Assembly (NCBI GenBank): GCA_003952965.2
Contig: CM025849.1
Span: 496,001 to 560,000 of the forward strand
Length of the DNA: 64,000 nt
Origin: Morella rubra
Lineage: Eukaryota > Streptophyta > Magnoliopsida > Fagales > Myricaceae
Direction: 5' to 3'
Below the pieces are notes generated by a model. That model was given only the letters and a program-made list of their open reading frames with translations. It had not been told where the DNA came from and made no database searches. The stretch's first letter is position 1. The number at the start of each line of letters is the position of its first letter. Position numbers and translations under genes: made by a program. This document shows positions 45,901 to 60,300 of the stretch, piece after piece.

Positions 45901-48900
45901 ATCCCATTTGTGCAGCTTCTTATGTCATTTGAGCCAATTGATTTGAAACTTCTGAAGTTTTGGTAACTCGTAGTGTAAAACATGCCAGTAAAAACCAGAG
46001 GATATCGTCACTGTGACTTCATCCACAGTGACTCTATTTTAATGGGGCTTTACTCTCTGGTAATCTGATGGTGTATTTTCTTCACTTCTGAATAAATTCT
46101 GTACCTGTTACCATCTCCAGATCACAGACGTGATGCAGCCAGAGCAGAGGATGCACTTACTCTTTCTTACGGTAGTGAGCTCATTGGGATGCAGAGGGAT
46201 TGGAATGAAGAGTTGCAGTCCTGTCGAGAATTCCCTCATACAACTCCGCAGGAAAGGTATTTGATCTTGGATCCAGCGACTTGTTACATTGATGCTCGCC
46301 GCTGTAGCTTTGGCTGTATTTCATTAACTTCTGTGATTTTTACTTTCCTCAATAGGGTTTCCAGTGTATACTATTTACGCATGTAAATTTGATGCAGGAT
46401 TCTGCGTGATAGGGCTCTCTACAAAGTGACATCAGACTTTGTTGATGCTGCTATTAGTGGTGCTATCGGAGTGATCAGCAGATGTATACCCCCAATAAAT
46501 CCGACAGATCCAGAGTGCTTTCACATGTAAGTGGGATCTTAAAATGGGCCTTTTTCCTGTGAAGCTTTGTCATATTTTTCAAGGAAGTTGTTTCGTATGC
46601 TTTATAAATTGTGGAGAATACCATGTAAGGTTGATTACTAAGTCTTTCTACCTTACTGTCAAAAAAAAGTTTCAGCTACTATATTGCAGGAGATAAAGCA
46701 CCTTCAGTTAGACTTTCCTTTGATTTCATGAAAAAAGTAAGGGTATTTAAGGCTTTAATATGAAATTGTTAGTGCCTGTGGTAGGTTCTTGTTACAAATT
46801 TTGGCATTATGTTCTCTATTTCTGCTAATTTTCTATCCTGTATTTCTCTTATATTGTCTCATTTTGCTTTTACATTCTTATTTTTCCTTGAGAGATTTGT
46901 TTTTGTTGGGTGAGCATTATGATATCTTTTTTTTATTTATTTTTATTTTTTGTTATAGGTACGTTCACAACAATATATTCTTTAGCTTTGCTGTGGATGG
47001 GGACCTTGAGCAGCTGTCAAAGAAAAATGCATTACATGCTAATTCTAAGATTGAGAGTTCAAGCTCTGTGAATGGCCCAACTGATAAGGCTTCCAGTTGT
47101 TTGTTGCATGGAGACGGTGGAATTCCCAATGGGGAAAAATGTGGAGGAGCAAATAAAGATGAACCTGATAGTGTTGTGGAAGTGACTTCTGACGTGTCGG
47201 CCGAAACACCGACAGAGAGTGAGCAGGCTACATATGCTTCTGCAAATAATGATTTGAAAGGAACCAAGGCATACCAAGAAGCTGATGTCTCTGGCCTTTA
47301 TAATCTTGCTATGGCAATAATTGATTATAGAGGTCATAGAGTGGTGGCTCAGGTTTGTATCAGAATAGTGTTCATAATATTTGTGGATAGTATATTAATT
47401 TTTCTCTTCACCCAGAGTCACGTTAGTGGACTTTGTAGCCCATGTGTATGTTGCAAAGATTTTTATTGAAATTATGGGATCTCTCTCTTGCTCTCTGTCT
47501 CTCTTGTTTCCACTGTCTCATGAAGCCTTGGTTCTATCTTCTCCTATTGTGGCCAATGCTGTTAAGGGCATTATCATTTATAAGATAGCAAAGTTTTCTT
47601 CTCAATCTTTTGCTTGATGCAAGTATTGAGTTGAGAGGCAGCTTTCATTGAAGTCTTGGATTGTCAATTGATATTTGCCATGAAATTACTTTAATTATAG
47701 CATGACCTGTTATTTGTTACAAAGCCATTTCTGCTTGTATGTAGTAATAATGTTGTGTTTGAAATTACTGGTATTTGTCTATGCTGGGATATAATTGTTC
47801 ATTGTTGCTGTTTCTATCTTGGCTCACTTGAATTTTTCTCTATCTGGCCCTTAATTGCTCGTACTCATTATGTTGCAGAGTGTCTTACCTGGTATTCTTC
47901 AGGGGGATAAATCAGATTCTCTTCTGTATGGTTCTGTTGACAATGGCAAGAAGATTTGCTGGAATGAAGACTTTCATTCCAAGGTGAGGGAGCGAATGAA
48001 TTTAGTTGCCTTGTAATGCTGTCAGATTTCATTTATTACATCTCTTTTAAGAGCTATATGAGAAGAATTCTTGGGCTGTTCCTGGGGTAGGATGTCCATA
48101 TTTGCTTATATGTGACCTTCATGATGCATAATTTTTGTCTGCTGTTTTAATGCTCTATATGAGTGGAAAAATGATTTCTTCGTTCGAAGGCTAAGTTTTT
48201 TGTTTTTCTTTAGGTGCTTGAGGCTGCTAAACGCCTTCATTTGAAGGAACACACTGTCCTTGATGGATCTGGTAATGTCTTCAAACTGGCTGCACCAGTC
48301 GAATGCAAGGGTATTGTTGGTAGTGACGACAGGTTATTACTTTCTTTGGTTGGTTTATTTATCATATGAGACCTCAATTAGTCGGATGCTTTTCTCCTGC
48401 TTACCACCTGGATTTCTTTATACATTTTGCTCAAAGTTCGGTAAAAAGTGTGATTGAATATGCCTACAACTATTAATGCTAATTCTCAGCACCTTTACTT
48501 TTTCTTAAGGAAGAAAATTGTTTTAACAGTCTGACATGTAAGGGTTTAAAAATTGACCTTGCATCAGCTACTTAGCAGTAACCTCTGCTTCATGCTCCTA
48601 GGTCCTGATTATATTTGGGATGCCACAACTGCTGTTTTAAATGTTATAAAGCCTATGCCTGTTCTTATGTTTTTAACTATTTAATTCTCGTTCAGGCATT
48701 ATCTTCTGGACTTGATGCGAGTAACTCCTCGTGATGCAAACTATACTGGTCCTGGATCCAGATTCTGTATCTTGAGACCAGAACTAATCACTGCATTTTG
48801 CCAGGTAAGTTATGATCTTCTGATAGTTCAATACTTATTTCGGATTTTCCATATTCTGATTTGATTTTTTCGGTTAATGGAGAAGGCCCAAGCTGCAGAA

Positions 48901-51900
48901 AAATCAAAGTGCAAATCTGAAGGAGATGCTCATGTGACCACTGATTCTTCAAATGTTCCTGGTGTGGACAAACAGGTGAGATTGGAAGCAAATGCAAGTA
49001 CAAGTTGTGATTGCCATGTGGTGTTCTTGTGAGGAGTTAATTCCACCCTCAAGCTTTTTTCCTATGATTTAATATGGATAGAACACTTGTGGGTTTTGGT
49101 CAAATGGAGCTTATTTAAACTTTTACCTTATCTTAGGTAATGTACTGCTAAGTTACGTGTGCCAATCATATGTATAGCAGTTTGACTGCCTCTTGAATTA
49201 ACAATGACGTGCGCCTCTGTTTGTCATATGACAATATATTTCATCCCTTGTAATGTCAGCAGTGTATGTGTCAACTTGCTGCTACTGTTGGTGTGGATAT
49301 ACCTTAGTCAAATCGACAAATATCTTCAGTCCTAAGATAATTTAGCAATATCCTTGTCTGACTCATTTTTAGGAATTAGGAATCTGCCTATCTTCTTTCT
49401 TGAACCAAGGCCACCGTACTCAAAGTGTAACTTTGCATGTCATCTTCTTTTGCCAAGGAATGGAATATAGTTATAGAATAGCACCCCGTCAACCTCCCCC
49501 AATGTCATTATCATCTCTGGTTTAGAATAATAGTGATTACACAACAGATGTTCCCTGGTTATGGAAATTCGAATTTCTGCATAAGATCAGTATGAAATTT
49601 CTTGAAAGATTTGGGGTATATCTTCGCTTGTTTTTTATTTGAAAAAAAAAAGTCACAAGCACAGTTACTGTGGGGTATGTATTCTTTTAAGGAACTGTGT
49701 ACGTGATAGGACTTGGAGTTGGCACAAAACTAGAAATCACATGTTTATGTGATCTTATACCTTTTTCTTACAGGATGTAACAAAAGAAGGGAATGATGAG
49801 AAGATAAAGGATTTTGCTGCTTTACCGGCTCAAACTGAATCTTCTGAAGAAACTCTTTTTAACCCTAATGTCTTCACTGAGTTTAAGTTGGCTGGGAGTC
49901 AGGAGGCAAGTCTGGACATCGTTTTTGCTGTCAAGTTTATTGAGTTTAATAATATCTTAAATATTTATTTGCTTTGCCTTTACCAGGACATAGAAGCAGA
50001 TGAAGAAAATGTGAGGAAAGTGAGTTCGCATCTTAAAGATGTTGTGCTTCCAAAGTTTATACAAGATCTTTGCACTCTTGAAGTTTCTCCTATGGATGGG
50101 CAAACATTAACTGAAGCACTCCATGCCCATGGAATCAATGTTCGCTATATGGGAAAAGTAAGCATTGATGTCTCCAGTAAATAGCATCTAGCTATGTTCT
50201 TACTTTTCCCTTTTTTCTGCCAGTGATTGTATTGCTTTTTACATGTCTGGAACTTTATTACAGGTGGCTGAAGGGACAAAACACTTACCTCATCTGTGGG
50301 ATCTTTGTTCTAATGAGATTGTTGTCAGGTCTGCAAAGCACATCCTGAAGGTAATAAGCATAATCTTACTGCCTTCTCCATCTCGTTTGGTTTCAAAATA
50401 ATGGGAATGGAATGGATACATTGTCCTAATTCACAAAGTCTCGCCAAGATGATTCTGCTAAGGGGTATTGCATGTGACAATATTGTAGTGTGTATTCACC
50501 TAATTCCTGCAGTTGGTGTTGGAGGTGGCAACTATAGCCTTGCTCTCGCATGCCTGAAACAAAAGGGTATCTGGCTTACCTTACATGCATGCATGTGAAA
50601 GCACATTTCCCATTCACATCCGTGCCTCCTGTCTTTTCAACTTAAACTAAGTGGATGCTTTGTTGGCCACACTTCTCTAAGATGAAAGAACAAGGCAATT
50701 CCTTGTGTTTCCAACCATAATAAGAATTAAGGTTTTTTGGGCTTTATTTGATGAAGAAGATGAAGTAATACCAAAGTTGGTGAACCAAAAAAAGAAAAGT
50801 GAGACAATATGAATTCTGCACATCTACTCCCCGTCCCTGTGCTCTAACACTCTTTAAGTTGATGGGTACCCTGCGAGTTGCCTTCTCTTACATGTTCCTC
50901 CATAGACCTCTGGATTTCAGCCAACTGCTTAAGTTGATATTTTTTTCCATCTTTTACATTTTATGCAGGATGTTTTGAGAAATACAGAGGATCATGATTT
51001 TGGCCCAGCTATAGCACATTTCCTCAACTGTGTTTTTGGAAGCTGTCAAGCTTTTGGTGCCAAAGTTACTGCTAATAGTATGCACTCCAGAAGCCACAGA
51101 AAAGTAAGTGTAACTAGATGAACAGATTATATTTTTTCTTGTTACTTTGGGTTGTACTTCTTGTTAGTTTTTACCTTTGTCAGCTAATTTTTTGGGCCAT
51201 ATGGTCCCTCTATTCTCCGTGTATGGTTTTCAGTCTCATATAATTACTATACAACAGTTAAAGCGATTAAGTTGAATCTTTTTGCCTTCAGAAGAAAGGA
51301 GAAGTCTTTTCCTAAAATAATATAAGAGATAGAGAATGTAAAAATATTTACCAAACCCACTCACTTATCGTATGGAACTGGTGGCATATCCATTTTTTCC
51401 TGCTGGTGGAGAGATCTTGACCTGAAGATGCAATCTATGATCAATTATGTACAGGACCAAGGAGGTCATCAATCTTCAGGAAAGCCTTCCAGGGGGCAAG
51501 GGAAGTGGAAAGGTGGAGGAGCATCTGCTAGAAAGAATCAGTCCTCATACATGAATGTCAGCTCAGAGACTCTGTGGTCAGATATACAAGAGTTTGCAAT
51601 ACTTAAATATCAGGTATTGATTGTCAACAAGTCTCTACATAGAAAGCTGGGCATTTCTAGCGGGTTGAATACACTTGTTATGAAATAAAAGCATAGGAAA
51701 ATATGATTTTGGAAGCATAGGATTTGTTCGTTTTGTTTTAAACCACGCTCTGCAAAATAACATTTTAGACTTGTCTTTTGCTTGTCATTGCTTTATGGAA
51801 TAAAATGGTCTAATCGCTGTCGCGTGTGATCTCCGAGTACATCCATTTTAACTTTTACAATTTAACTCTAATGTGAACTGTTATATGTTTTAATAAATTT

Positions 51901-54374
51901 CTCATGTGTGTAGTTTGAGTTGCCGGAGGATGCAAGATCAGGTGTTAAGAAAATTTCTGTTATACGTAATCTCTGCCAAAAGGTAAATATGAGTTCAGAT
52001 CTTCTTGAACTGATCCCCATTTTGCATCTCAGAATGCATGACACATTACTTGTGTCCTATATATTCTCTCACTTATGCTTCCTGTGCTGTTGCGATGAGA
52101 TTTTTCAGATTCTCTGTCAAGTTTCTAGGACTAAGTCTGATGAAAACTAGCTTTCATCCTTTTCCTATATGATTGTCAATTCTTATTCTAATACTGCTCA
52201 TGCTAAAATATTTACCTTGTCATGTGTGACGAGCATGTACAGAGATGGATGCACAAGAATTTAAGGATAGTTAAATTGTATCCAATGGTTATTGAAGAGT
52301 ATTTGTTTGATTACTTTTATTCATTGTTCTTCTATCTCGAGCATTATCATGGTCTTCTGTTTTATCTTGATGTTAGCTGTTGTACATGTCAGGAGTTTGG
52401 TCATCCCCGGTTGGATATCATGAACTTATTATGCTTTCAATCATACTCCATGTTTTGATTTTCCATTCTCTAAGCTTAAGCAGCCACTATATACCATTGG
52501 GGTAAGTTGCTGTGCTAGAGAATCACATTCGCAAGGGATATGGTCTTAATTTGACATGTTCCTGGTGTGAATGATGCTGGTAACTTCATTGGCTATTGTT
52601 CAGACTAAAAATTCAGGATAGCCATTTAGATTCAAATTTCACCTTTAGAAGTTTGGTTGCCAAACTAGCTGATCTTCCTGCACGTGACTGCTGTCCAACA
52701 ATTTGAAGTTGCTGTTCCTTTCTAGGATGTTTGTTCTCAGTATAACCTCCTTTTATTAATAGTTACGGGAATGGATTAGTTCTTGGAATATTTGTTGGGC
52801 CTCCTAACTTCATATGCTGGCATTGCACAATTTATTCAGTGTCTTTAGGTGAGCATCTTGTTTTGATAGCATGTTGAATTTGGACAATTCAAGTTTTAGA
52901 GAATTATTTGACTTTATGCGCTTTGATCACTGAGCTTGAGCTACTAAATGGTCTATATCTTGCCTGAATATGGTTGTGTCTACAGGTAGGCATAACAATT
53001 GCAGCACGCAAATATGATCTTACTTCTGCAGCACCCTTCCAAACATCAGACATCTTGGATCTCCAACCTGTCATGAAACATTCAGTTCCTATATGTTCAG
53101 AAGCTAAGGAACTTGTAGAAACGGGTAAAATTCAATTGGCTGAGGTATGCACTGTGCTTTGTTGGCTCATTCAGATCCTTACGTGAATGTCGATTTTCAA
53201 GTCAACGTAATGCCAAATTGATCATACCAAAACTTCCGTCGAAGCAGTATCTAGGGATTTTGAAGTTAGAAGTGATTATATTAGGCATCTAGAGCATTAT
53301 GATACTGGGGGACTTTATTTAAGTTTTTGAAGTTAGAAGTTAGAAGAGTTCTCCAGTGTGTCTGTTAAGATGGTACCACATGGTGGAATCAGTCTAGCTG
53401 ACTGGTCTCAACTTTATATTTAATGTTCTAGAAAGGAAAGATGTGGTTACTAACGCATTGGCTTTTTGTTTCAGGGAATGCTTAGCGAAGCCTACACACT
53501 TTTTTCCGAAGCATTTTCAATACTTCAGCAGGTATGTTATCATATGGTTTGCCCTCTTGGAATTTCGATGATGCAGTGTGTCAACTTTGATTCTTTGGGA
53601 TTGTAGGTTACTGGTCCAATGCATCGGGAGGTTGCTAATTGCTGTCGGTAGGCATCTATACTTAAAAAGTTCTATGAATTTTTTTCTAATATAATTTGCC
53701 GCATCTGAGTGGATCACATAAGAAATAATTCACCTTCTCCTTTAATTTTGATCATTGTTGGCAGGCATTCATGTAACTTTGGATGACATAATTTGGGAAA
53801 TAATGCATCTTTGAATCAGTTAACTATTTGTTTATAAGTTTTGAGTATCAAACTCCATGATCTGCACTTACAAGAGAAAGCTGATCAATGTAAAAATGCG
53901 TTTATGAACCCTTGGGAGCTCTGACTAACAATTCTGCTATTCCCTTTCTTCAATCTTCAGGTATCTTGCCATGGTTTTGTATCATGCTGGAGATATGGCT
54001 GGTGCAATAATGCAACAGCACAAGGAACTGATTATAAATGAGCGTTGCCTTGGTTTGGACCACCCTGACACTGCTCACAGGCATGCCCTTTTGTTCTTTG
54101 TTTTGTTATCTTCACTGAGGTGCTTGGATCGTTTCTTTATGATGAGATCATGTTGTACATTGTTGGTGTTTGATGGTAAAAGCCCAGTGGATATTGTTGT
54201 TTCAATTACCCCGAGTCTTATAATATCCATATTAATCCTAATAGAAGAAATTCACTTTACCAGCATAAACTGAAAAAAAAGTAGCAGTTTAAATATCATG
54301 TGTAATATGAAAGAGGCTTATTTTATGTGCTGTGTAAAACAGTAGAAATATTCTTTTGGCATGGGTGCCCAGTC

Positions 54375-54409
<35 letters not shown>

Positions 54410-56096
54410 CTAATTCATGTTTCACTTTTTCTGCCACTATTGTACTGCAGTTATGGCAATATGGCTCTTTTCTACCATGGACTTAACCAAACAGAACTTG
54501 CACTACGGCACATGTCCCGGGCACTGCTCTTGCTTAGTTTGTCATCTGGCCCAGATCACCCCGATGTGGCAGCAACCTTCATCAATGTTGCGATGATGTA
54601 CCAAGATATTGGAAAGATGAACACGGCTCTTCGTTATCTGCAAGAAGCTTTGAAAAAGAATGAAAGGCTTCTAGGAGAGGAACATATCCAAACCGCTGTG
54701 TGCTATCATGCTCTTGCCATTGCATTCAATTGTATGGGTGCCTTCAAGCTTTCTCACCAGGTATGTAGCTTAGAAAAAATTAAATTTGTCTCGTCGTCAT
54801 GGAGCTAGTAGAAGTTGTGTAATAGTTAGTGCATTTGGCCTGCCAGCATGAGAAGAAAACCTATGATATACTTGTGAAACAACTTGGTGAGGAGGATTCA
54901 AGGACACGTGACTCCCAAAACTGGATGAAAACATTTAAGATGCGTGAGCTACAGGTAAATTCATGTTGACCCCTGAGTGGTTGAAAAGTAAGATTCTTTT
55001 GGACAGTAGTTTTTTTTTTTTTTTTGTAGAGTTATGGTTTTCCTCTCCCAATATTCTTTGGTTTTCTGAATTCTGTGAATCTTGTATTGACAGATGAATG
55101 CCCAAAAGCAAAAAGGCCAGGCTTTGAATGCAGCGTCTGCTCAGAAAGCAATAGATCTTCTGAAGGTACTTTGATTTTTCTCGTTTTTGCTTATTTTGTT
55201 TGTGGATGTTTTCTTCATAATCAAGGTGAAAAAGGAAGGGATTTTTGAATATTATAACATGTTCTTGATTTAAAATAAATGTTACATATACTTGTCTTTT
55301 TGTCTTTTCTGCCGGTCTGTTTTTCATTCTCTATATGGTGTGTACAACCCCTACGTATTTCATTTGGGTACACTTTAAGAAGTAGGTTATTGTATCTAGT
55401 ACTGCTGCAAACTGCACAGAAAATATGTTGTCGCGTGCCCTTTCATAAGACTTCTTTTTCAACGCAAGAGGAAAAAGAAAGAAAAAGAAGTAACTGTTAA
55501 ATATTTGTGTATAACTCTGCTGACTGTATTGATTGGGAAGCTGTCACTTCCCTCAAAAGATATACAGTACTCCAGATTTTGATGTGATCTGCATTGTGAT
55601 TGATTTGATCTCTGACGTTGCATGACAGGCTCATCCTGACTTAATGCATGCATTCCAAGCTGCTGCTGCCGCTGGAGGGTCTGGGAGTTCGGGCACTTCT
55701 GTCAACAAATCCCTAAATGCTGCGATAATTGGTGAGACTCTTCCGCGAGGAAGGGGAGTTGATGAAAGAGCTGCTCGTGCTGCTGCTGAAGTCAGAAAGA
55801 AAGCTCAAGCAAGAGGTCTTTTGATACGTCCACATGGTGTTCCAGTACAAGCTTTGCCACCTCTTACACAGCTTCTCAACATAATCAATTCAGGTATGAC
55901 CCCGGATGCAGTGGACAATGGGGAAACAGATGAAGCGAAGAAGGAACTCGATGGCCATCCTTCAAATGGCTTAGTGGATTCCAAAAATGACCAATTGACG
56001 TCTGGACAAGAAGATCGGGCTCCTGCTGGATTGGTTGCAGGCTTACCATCTTCAGACGCGAAGAAACAGAAAGCAAAAGCCAAAGCTGCAGCTTGA
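42913..56096 (+). CDS. FMT: Clustered mitochondria protein (CLU / FRIENDLY type)
   Basis: Cytosolic protein needed for normal mitochondrial distribution; loss clusters mitochondria. Coding exons: 42913-43138, 43914-43975, 44234-44423, 44496-44636, 44731-44887, 44992-45185, 45286-45387, 46121-46256, 46398-46526, 46959-47352, 47879-47983, 48214-48332, 48696-48804, 48886-48975, 49774-49905, 49987-50157, 50264-50350, 50969-51103, 51455-51613, 51914-51982, 52986-53144, 53475-53531, 53607-53647, 53961-54080, 54451-54760, 54847-54954, 55094-55165, 55629-56096. The sum is 4242 nt, 1413 residues with no stop, close to the plant family's length. In order: an acidic N-terminus, CLU-N ([18 protein letters not shown]), the central CLU domain ([30 protein letters not shown]), tetratricopeptide repeats near residues 1030-1190 ([37 protein letters not shown]), and an Ala/Lys-rich tail. 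The introns after 49905 and 54080 begin with GC. Confidence 0.95.
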
Positions 56097-57394
56097 CACG
56101 TTTGCACGGCAGAGACTCGGTTGATTGTCAAGAAAAGCTGGATTTGTTTGAGATGGGAAATAATTTATATCATGGCGTGAGGGCATTTTTGGGTCTGCTT
56201 GAATGACCGAGGTTCCCATTTATCTTCGGCTCTCAGATGCTATGAAGGGCATTCAGACGTGCCAATTGGCCCGCTGGTATTCCTTTTTGTTTTAACCAAT
56301 AATTCATCCTCAATAGATAGCATGGTCGCAATTGCTCCATGCAAATAGAGTTATGTATTTTTCCAGGCACCGACAGATGAATGAACTCAAATCTCGGTTT
56401 TCATTTTTTTCAGTGAATTTTGAGCCATTGTTTAGGTATCATCTGAAAAGCATTTCAATGTTTTTTTGTATGTAAGCCAATGACATAGTGCCCTCTACAT
56501 TGAGGTGAGCATAATTTCCTTCAATTTTTTTTTCTGACAACTTAATTCATATGCTGCCGCTTTTGTAATGCGAAATTATCTTTTGGCAATGGCCCTGGGT
56601 TTGCTTGCATGCCAGGATCTTGCACAGTTTCTATAGCCATTGCAGCGAGTCACGAGAAATTCAATTAAATCGTAGATGCACTAAAACTTAATAGACCAGC
56701 TGATGTAACTATGGTTAACATAGGATTATAAAGATCGTTTTTTAATAAATTGTTGAGATTTTTTAAAAAAAGTAGAATGGATATATCATTTCCATGAATA
56801 TATTTAATATCTTTTAGTCGAAAATCAAATATGAATGAAACTGATTTAGTCAGTCCGCATGTCGAATTTCCTGGTTAATTTTGCTGCTCCTAAGAATACA
56901 TGATGCATGAAATATGTGCCCAAGGGCCTAAACCCACAGGGTATTCTCTGAAGACACAAATATGCAAGGCCACCATCTCCGTGGGTTCCCAACAAACGAT
57001 AACGATATGGTAACTCCCTTGAAAAAATTTGAAATCACCAAGTGGCAGAAAGACTGACCTTATCACGACATAAATAAAATGATGCCGAGTGTACAATAAT
57101 AAATTGTCTGTACAATGAGAGCTTGGATATTCTGGATGCAAGTAATCGTCTGTTTTGGGCCTCAAATGAGATTTATATAGTAACTCCCTTGTAATTTTTG
57201 CGGAACAATTTTACATACCATTACAAACTAAGCAACTAGACAAAACTACCCAGAACCACTCCTACAAAACTTCCGAGCGGTTGAGTCTTTCTACTACCAA
57301 TGCTCTTCCTTTCCGTTCCTTTATGCTTTTCTTGCCAACCATGAATTAGGTATATATTAGAACACAAAACAAACCTCATCTGGGTCCAGATGCT
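56097..57394. other. Intergenic region between convergent genes
   Basis: CLU and the DnaJ gene converge here. The first about 400 bases are probably CLU 3' UTR and the last about 200 DnaJ 3' UTR (57200-57394). The phrase tagtaactcccttg occurs near 57008 and 57179. No gene is seen. Confidence 0.5.
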
Positions 57395-60300
57395 CTATCC
57401 TGATGCTCCAGCAGCAGCACGCTTTTCATATTCACCTTGCTCTTCTTTGGCAAACTCTTCAATCAATTCACGCTGTCTTTGGGTTAGATTCCTGCACAAA
57501 TCATTTTTCCAGATCAGGATTTGTAAGCACTATCAAATCACAAAGAAACTTGTAGTCAACCATACGATACATTTTGGAGCATGAAAATGCTACTCCAACA
57601 GTAGTTTCAAGCAAGAAAACCTACATTGGAATGCTGACATTGAAGTGCACATATTGATCACCAAATGAGAAAGAGTTCCTTGCCTTGATCCCTGAACAAA
57701 ACAAGGTCAATGAGAAAACCTGCCTTTCAATGGACAATGCAAGATACACAGTTTTGAGAAACAAATTTTAAGCTCAAGAAATTCCCAGAATCTACCATCA
57801 TGAACACAAAATTAGAGCACACCAACCTTTGGGAAACTATCAATTTGAAGTATGCACAAAGTAGCTAGCTAATAAGAATCTTCTCAACTTGATAGAGAAG
57901 AAGAAAAAAATAACATTCTCAACTTGAAAGGGATTAGACCGGGACACTGGTTGGTCCATTCAACTAAAGGCACCGTCTTTTTAGCCCAAGTCCTTTACTC
58001 TTGCATTAACTCAAGAGTCCATCCCACCCACAAACCTGATTCACATACCCCAGCATTGTTGCTAAGGGTGGATGTGCCCGTATTGCAACACCCGACCACA
58101 ACAAAAAGTATGAAAAAAACCAAGCAGAAAATATTCTAAGTGAAGAAAAAAAAATGGTTTAAACAAAATCATGAACCCAAGCAGCATGCATTAGAGATCA
58201 CGGCATTGTAGAGTTTTCTTCCTCATGAACAAAAAAATGTGGAATTACGCCCCATAACTTCCAAACCAAATGATTTCACCCTACAATTTCTGTCCTGTAT
58301 ATCAACTTACTCCCTTCAATAGTTTTTTTTTTCCTGACAAATAAAAGGCATTAAAGATAACACATAAAAGAGCCCATTTATATGGCATTTAACCGTTCCT
58401 GACCAATAATCAAATCCTAAATTGAGTCAATGATGTGCAACAAATTCCACATCATAATCTTGTGTGAGCCATAACTATTCCACCATGAGTCGTAGATGGC
58501 CTTTTGTAAACAACAAGTCAGCATGACATTTCTCCAATTGAAAGTCAATGAGCTTATTGGCCAATGAACAAAGTCCAAAGTCTTAAAACAGAAAAGGACC
58601 AACTTTATAAGGAACTCATATTCCATATTAGTCAATGGAATAAAAGATGTAAGTTAGAATACTTAAATCAGGTAAAACATTACACAACCAAAACAATGAG
58701 ACTTAGCAAGTCTAGCGCACTAACCTTTCTGCTTCAGAACTACCTTCTGACCCGGCTGGGTGCCAGCGCGGACCTGAATAGCAGAAACTAGTTTAACCAT
58801 ATACTCTAACGAAAACTATGGAAAGAAACTGTACAAGAAGCCCATAAACATGAGGTTAAGAGGCCCTTCCTATCCCATCACAATGATCTAGGGAACAATT
58901 CATGGCTTCAACAGCACGAGTCAATTCCCAGTGAAAATAGAAAGTATCACAGTTTCCCGGCGAAATATAATTTTTCCACTACAAAAGTGGTAAAGCATAT
59001 CTGAACTATTTAACAAACCTTGAGAACAACATCTCCGGAGAGAGTTGGGACTTGGATAGTTCCCCCCAAGATTGCCTGCACAAAGCAATACAATAAACCC
59101 AGAAGATTCAATAACTAAACCACCAAATAGAGTAAGTTGAGATATGATTTTAAATCCTAGAGATATCGGAGCGGAATCAAGTATCAATTTAAAATAGGGG
59201 CTAGGCTACTAGATTTGGTCCACGGGATACATTCTCAACCAACTAATCAATGTCCAAAGGTTTTTAAGGTAATAGAGAAAGTTTCAAGTGAAATCTGAAG
59301 ATATTGTCATCGATTTTCTAATTATTCTCCTAAAGCATTTTTTAAGACCAGCTGTGATTGGAAATGCATACAAGGTCCCAGTGCAGAATGGTAATTGGAA
59401 GCATATAAGTTTACTGGCTAGATCTGGAAGCCCACCGATCTGATAGTCCTTTAGAGTTAATGGGCCTATATTCGTGGCCTTTAGCTTATAGATCATTGAC
59501 TCAACTACAAATATTTGTACAGACAGAACAAGGTAGAAACTAAATACAGATTCGCTCAATGAGAGTTGTGAGCTTTAGCTTATGGAAATACGTGGCCACT
59601 TTTGTATTTATGTGTGTTTAGTATTTATGCAGATAGATTCTGGGTCATTCATAGCAATTACTATCTCAATAGCTCTCTAAATTCGAAAATCCAGGATTTG
59701 AATTGATGTAGTTATCGTTCTTCACCTTCCTCTTCTTTTCCCTTTCTTTCGATTTCTTGTTCTTTTATGTATTGAACCCTGCATAACCAAACCCTGTTTC
59801 TTGCCGAAACTTTTTCCTTAGTTGTTTTCTTCTGTCATTTAATGCCTATTGGTGTTTCAAAAGTACCTTAAAGCATTCCCTTCTTATAGCTTCTAGCCAT
59901 CAGAATGGCAATAGAAAGGAACCCAAAAGTACCCAGTACTTACACTGCAACAAGAAAAATTGCTGAAATTTGTTTCCTTTAATAAACAGCTATCTTCATC
60001 TTTGTATCCCATCTCTCCCAAAACCATCATTGAAGCAATAAACTCTAAAACCTTTTTTCTATAATCGCTAGCTCAAAAACCATGTTGACGACAGCTAAAC
60101 ATTCCCCTCCCCCAAAAAACAAAAAAAAAAAAAAAAAAAAAGTCATCTGTAGGCAGGTTTAACCCATAAACACTTCAATCTTCATGATATCCACGAAGGC
60201 AGTAGGAAACATCATACTGGGAGAATTTCCAGAGTTAGTCTACAAGCCGCAGCACATAGGTTTAAAAAAAAAAAAGTCTAAGGTTAGTCTCCACAAAGTA

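Noticed and set aside
47059-47337. Antisense frames across CLU exon 10
   Set aside because: Shadows of the real coding exon on the other strand.
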